Shown here: positions 6,480 to 7,574 of the stretch, piece after piece
Layout: each line of letters opens with the position of its first letter
Numbering within the stretch: position 1 is the stretch's first letter
Origin: SIG510 sp045540975
GTDB taxonomy: Bacteria; Bacillota; Clostridia; Oscillospirales; JAAYXM01
Direction of reading: 5' to 3'
Length of the DNA: 7,574 bases
Assembly: GCA_045540975.1 (NCBI GenBank)
Contig: JAZQIE010000201.1
Span: 1-7,574 of the forward strand
Program-made: the position numbers and the translations under genes
Notes under the pieces: generated by a model
The model's input: only the letters and a program-made list of their open reading frames with translations
What the model was told of the DNA's origin: nothing
The model's database searches: none

Positions 6480-7305
6480 ATGCCTCAAAGCCAACCAAAA
6501 GTCCGCCGTCCTCCGCGTAATAACTGCAGAGCGCACCGGTGGTTTGCAGTGTGATTTTCACCGCTTCGAATTTCTCGCATATCATCTGCCTGAGTGCCTC
6601 CGCCGCCGCGGAATTTTTGCAATGCGCAATGATGGTACGTCCTCCGCGGTAGCCGTGCTCCAGCATCAGAGAAAACAGCGCCTGTAAGCTCTTGTGTTCT
6701 CCGCGTACATTCGAAAGAGGCTGCAGCGTGCCTTCGTCGGACGCTTTTCCCAAAACACGGATTCCCAAAACACCTGCGATTTTCGCCTTCGCCATGGAAA
6801 CTCTGCCGTTTCTCGCAAAATTACTCAGCGAGCAAAGGGAGAAGAGCAGATGTGTTTTGGCTTGATATTCCTGTACCGTGCGCGCGGTCTCTTCAAATGC
6901 AAGGCCCTGCTCCTTGCACTGTCGGATTTTCTCAATCAGAAGGCATAATTCCGGCCCTGCGGAGAGCGAGTCAATCACCGCAACCTTGCGCTCGGGATGT
7001 GCCTCACGGTATTGCTCCGCCGCATTCACCGCCGCGGCATAACTGCCCGAAAGCCCGCTTGTGATGGCAACCGCATAAATCTCCTCTGCATCTCCGAAAG
7101 CATCCAGCCAATCGGAGATGTTCGGGCAGGAGGTGGAGGAGGGGGACTTTGCTTCTTTGAGGAATTGGTTCATTTCGCCTATGTCGGTCTTTTCGGTGTC
7201 CGCAAATTCACGGCCTGCACAGTGAATGGTGAGCGGCACATATGCAAAATCAAAACTGTCTGACGTATAAAGATTTGCAGAAGAGTCTGCAACAATTCGG
7301 TACAT
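6478..7305 (-). CDS. DegV family fatty-acid-binding protein
   Basis: DegV (FakB-type) proteins hold a fatty acid and present it to the kinase FakA, which makes acyl-phosphate for phospholipid synthesis; whether this copy does so is inferred. The 275-residue product has the normal length. Visible family motifs are ADSSANL at the N-terminus (6-12), TSCPN in place of the usual TSxPS (58-62), TSGLSGSY (82-89), DSLSAGPEL (112-120) and NFARNGRVS (162-170). The C-terminal motif usually written SHxGPG is SYYAEDGG here (261-268), so the family histidine is absent. The ATG is preceded on its strand by AAGGA with a seven-base gap, and by a good promoter (7332-7360). It converges on the ROK-like gene with a shared terminator and diverges from the DUF1836-type gene. 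No fakA gene is in the window. Confidence 0.93.
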   Translation of the reverse strand: MYRIVADSSANLYTSDSFDFAYVPLTIHCAGREFADTEKTDIGEMNQFLKEAKSPSSTSCPNISDWLDAFGDAEEIYAVAITSGLSGSYAAAVNAAEQYREAHPERKVAVIDSLSAGPELCLLIEKIRQCKEQGLAFEETARTVQEYQAKTHLLFSLCSLSNFARNGRVSMAKAKIAGVLGIRVLGKASDEGTLQPLSNVRGEHKSLQALFSLMLEHGYRGGRTIIAHCKNSAAAEALRQMICEKFEAVKITLQTTGALCSYYAEDGGLLVGFEA

Positions 7306-7331
7306 GGTATCATCCTTTTTCGTTTTTCTCT

Positions 7332-7360
7332 ATTTTACAATGTTTTGCAAACCGCGTCAA
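7332..7360 (-). promoter_or_regulatory. Sigma-A promoter of degV
   Basis: On the - strand, TTGACG (-35, complement of 7355-7360) and TAAAAT (-10, complement of 7332-7337) are 17 bases apart. Both elements match five of six consensus bases. The start would be near 7325, giving a leader of about 20 bases. Confidence 0.82.
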
Positions 7361-7361
7361 G

Positions 7362-7388
7362 AGTTTTTGAAAAACTTATAATAAGTTT
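7362..7388. repeat. Two overlapping palindromes between divergent promoters, candidate operator
   Basis: AGTTTTT-G-AAAAACT (7362-7376) is a perfect 15-base palindrome. AAACTTAT-A-ATAAGTTT (7372-7388) is a perfect 17-base palindrome, and the two share AAACT at 7372-7376. They fill the 29 bases between the two opposed -35 elements (7355-7360 and 7390-7395), where a bound repressor could affect both promoters. The partner is unknown; the DUF1836-type protein encoded just downstream is a natural candidate. Confidence 0.55.
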
Positions 7389-7389
7389 C

Positions 7390-7418
7390 TTGATTTTTGC
7401 GGAGAGATATTGTATAAT
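7390..7418 (+). promoter_or_regulatory. Sigma-A promoter of the DUF1836-type gene
   Basis: TTGATT (7390-7395) and a perfect TATAAT (7413-7418) are 17 bases apart. The start would be near 7425, leaving a leader of only about 11 bases before the ATG at 7436. Confidence 0.83.
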
Positions 7419-7435
7419 GGCTGTGGGTGATATGA

Positions 7436-7574
7436 ATGAACGAAACGATGGGGCAGAATATCGGAACATTCCGTCTGCCGAGTTATCATGAAATTCCGGA
7501 TGTCGTTTTGTTTTTGGAACAGACCACCAAGTACATCTCGGGCGTGATTGCGCCGCTTTGCGGCATCACAATCA
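7436..7574 (+). CDS. DUF1836-type putative DNA-binding protein, 5' part, 3' end outside window
   Basis: Only the first 46 codons are present and the frame runs off the window. The start MNETMGQNIGTFRLPSYHEI leads into PDVVLFLEQTTKYISGVI, then APLCGITI. The order 'RLP-x-Y-x-E-(I/L)-PD-x-x-L-(F/Y)-(L/M)-(E/D)-Q' is what I know from DUF1836 proteins of Bacillota, which carry a MerR-like helix-turn-helix and are thought to be transcription regulators. The recognition helix would lie beyond the window. GGTGAT (7426-7431), which can pair with the 16S rRNA 3' end, precedes the ATG by four bases. The overlapping ATG at 7432 runs into a stop after 19 codons. The gene is divergent from degV across a palindrome-bearing control region. 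The family call rests on a short match. Confidence 0.65.
   Translation, partial: MNETMGQNIGTFRLPSYHEIPDVVLFLEQTTKYISGVIAPLCGITI

Noticed and set aside
6694..7263. Several + strand open frames of 70-88 codons opposite degV
   Set aside because: They overlap the well-supported degV gene, overlap one another, lack ribosome sites and show no family features.
7432..7491. ATG 7432 as a small open frame or alternative start
   Set aside because: It meets a TGA after 19 codons. The frame from ATG 7436 stays open and resembles DUF1836.

Overview
The window is chromosomal DNA of moderate GC content (just over half by eye) and reads as a Clostridia-type member of the Bacillota, possibly an Oscillospirales-like anaerobe. 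The signs are a HrcA/CIRCE-type groESL operon, strong AGGAGG ribosome sites, a DUF6062 protein, a DUF1836-type regulator, a DegV protein and a Cys-rich class A PBP tail. The genus cannot be read from the sequence. No tRNA, rRNA, CRISPR array, insertion sequence or prophage gene is visible.

Layout. (1) 1-873 (+) is the C-terminal part of a class A penicillin-binding protein that starts upstream of the window. (2) After a GC-rich hairpin, 925-2037 (+) encodes a THUMP/RlmL-type RNA methyltransferase. (3) The 242-base gap 2038-2279 is A-rich and holds a sigma-A promoter and a CIRCE operator just before groES. (4) groES (2280-2564) and groEL (2583-4214) form a bicistronic heat-shock operon closed by a strong intrinsic terminator. 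(5) A new promoter at 4277-4305 drives a two-gene operon: a DUF6062 protein with two CxxC...CxxH units (4330-5022) and a 465-residue ROK-like protein with a long N-terminal extension (5036-6433). (6) A terminator at 6436-6479, which probably works in both directions, separates this operon from the converging degV gene (6478-7305, - strand). (7) Upstream of degV, a divergent promoter region contains two overlapping perfect palindromes. It serves degV on one side and a truncated DUF1836-type gene (7436 to the window end, + strand) on the other.

The genes are mostly independent housekeeping units: cell-wall synthesis, rRNA modification, protein folding, and fatty-acid or lipid handling. The least understood parts are the DUF6062/ROK-like operon, whose second gene has groEL-like codon choice, and the palindrome-bearing control region between degV and the DUF1836 gene. 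I found no clear evidence of a new multi-gene defence or mobile system.
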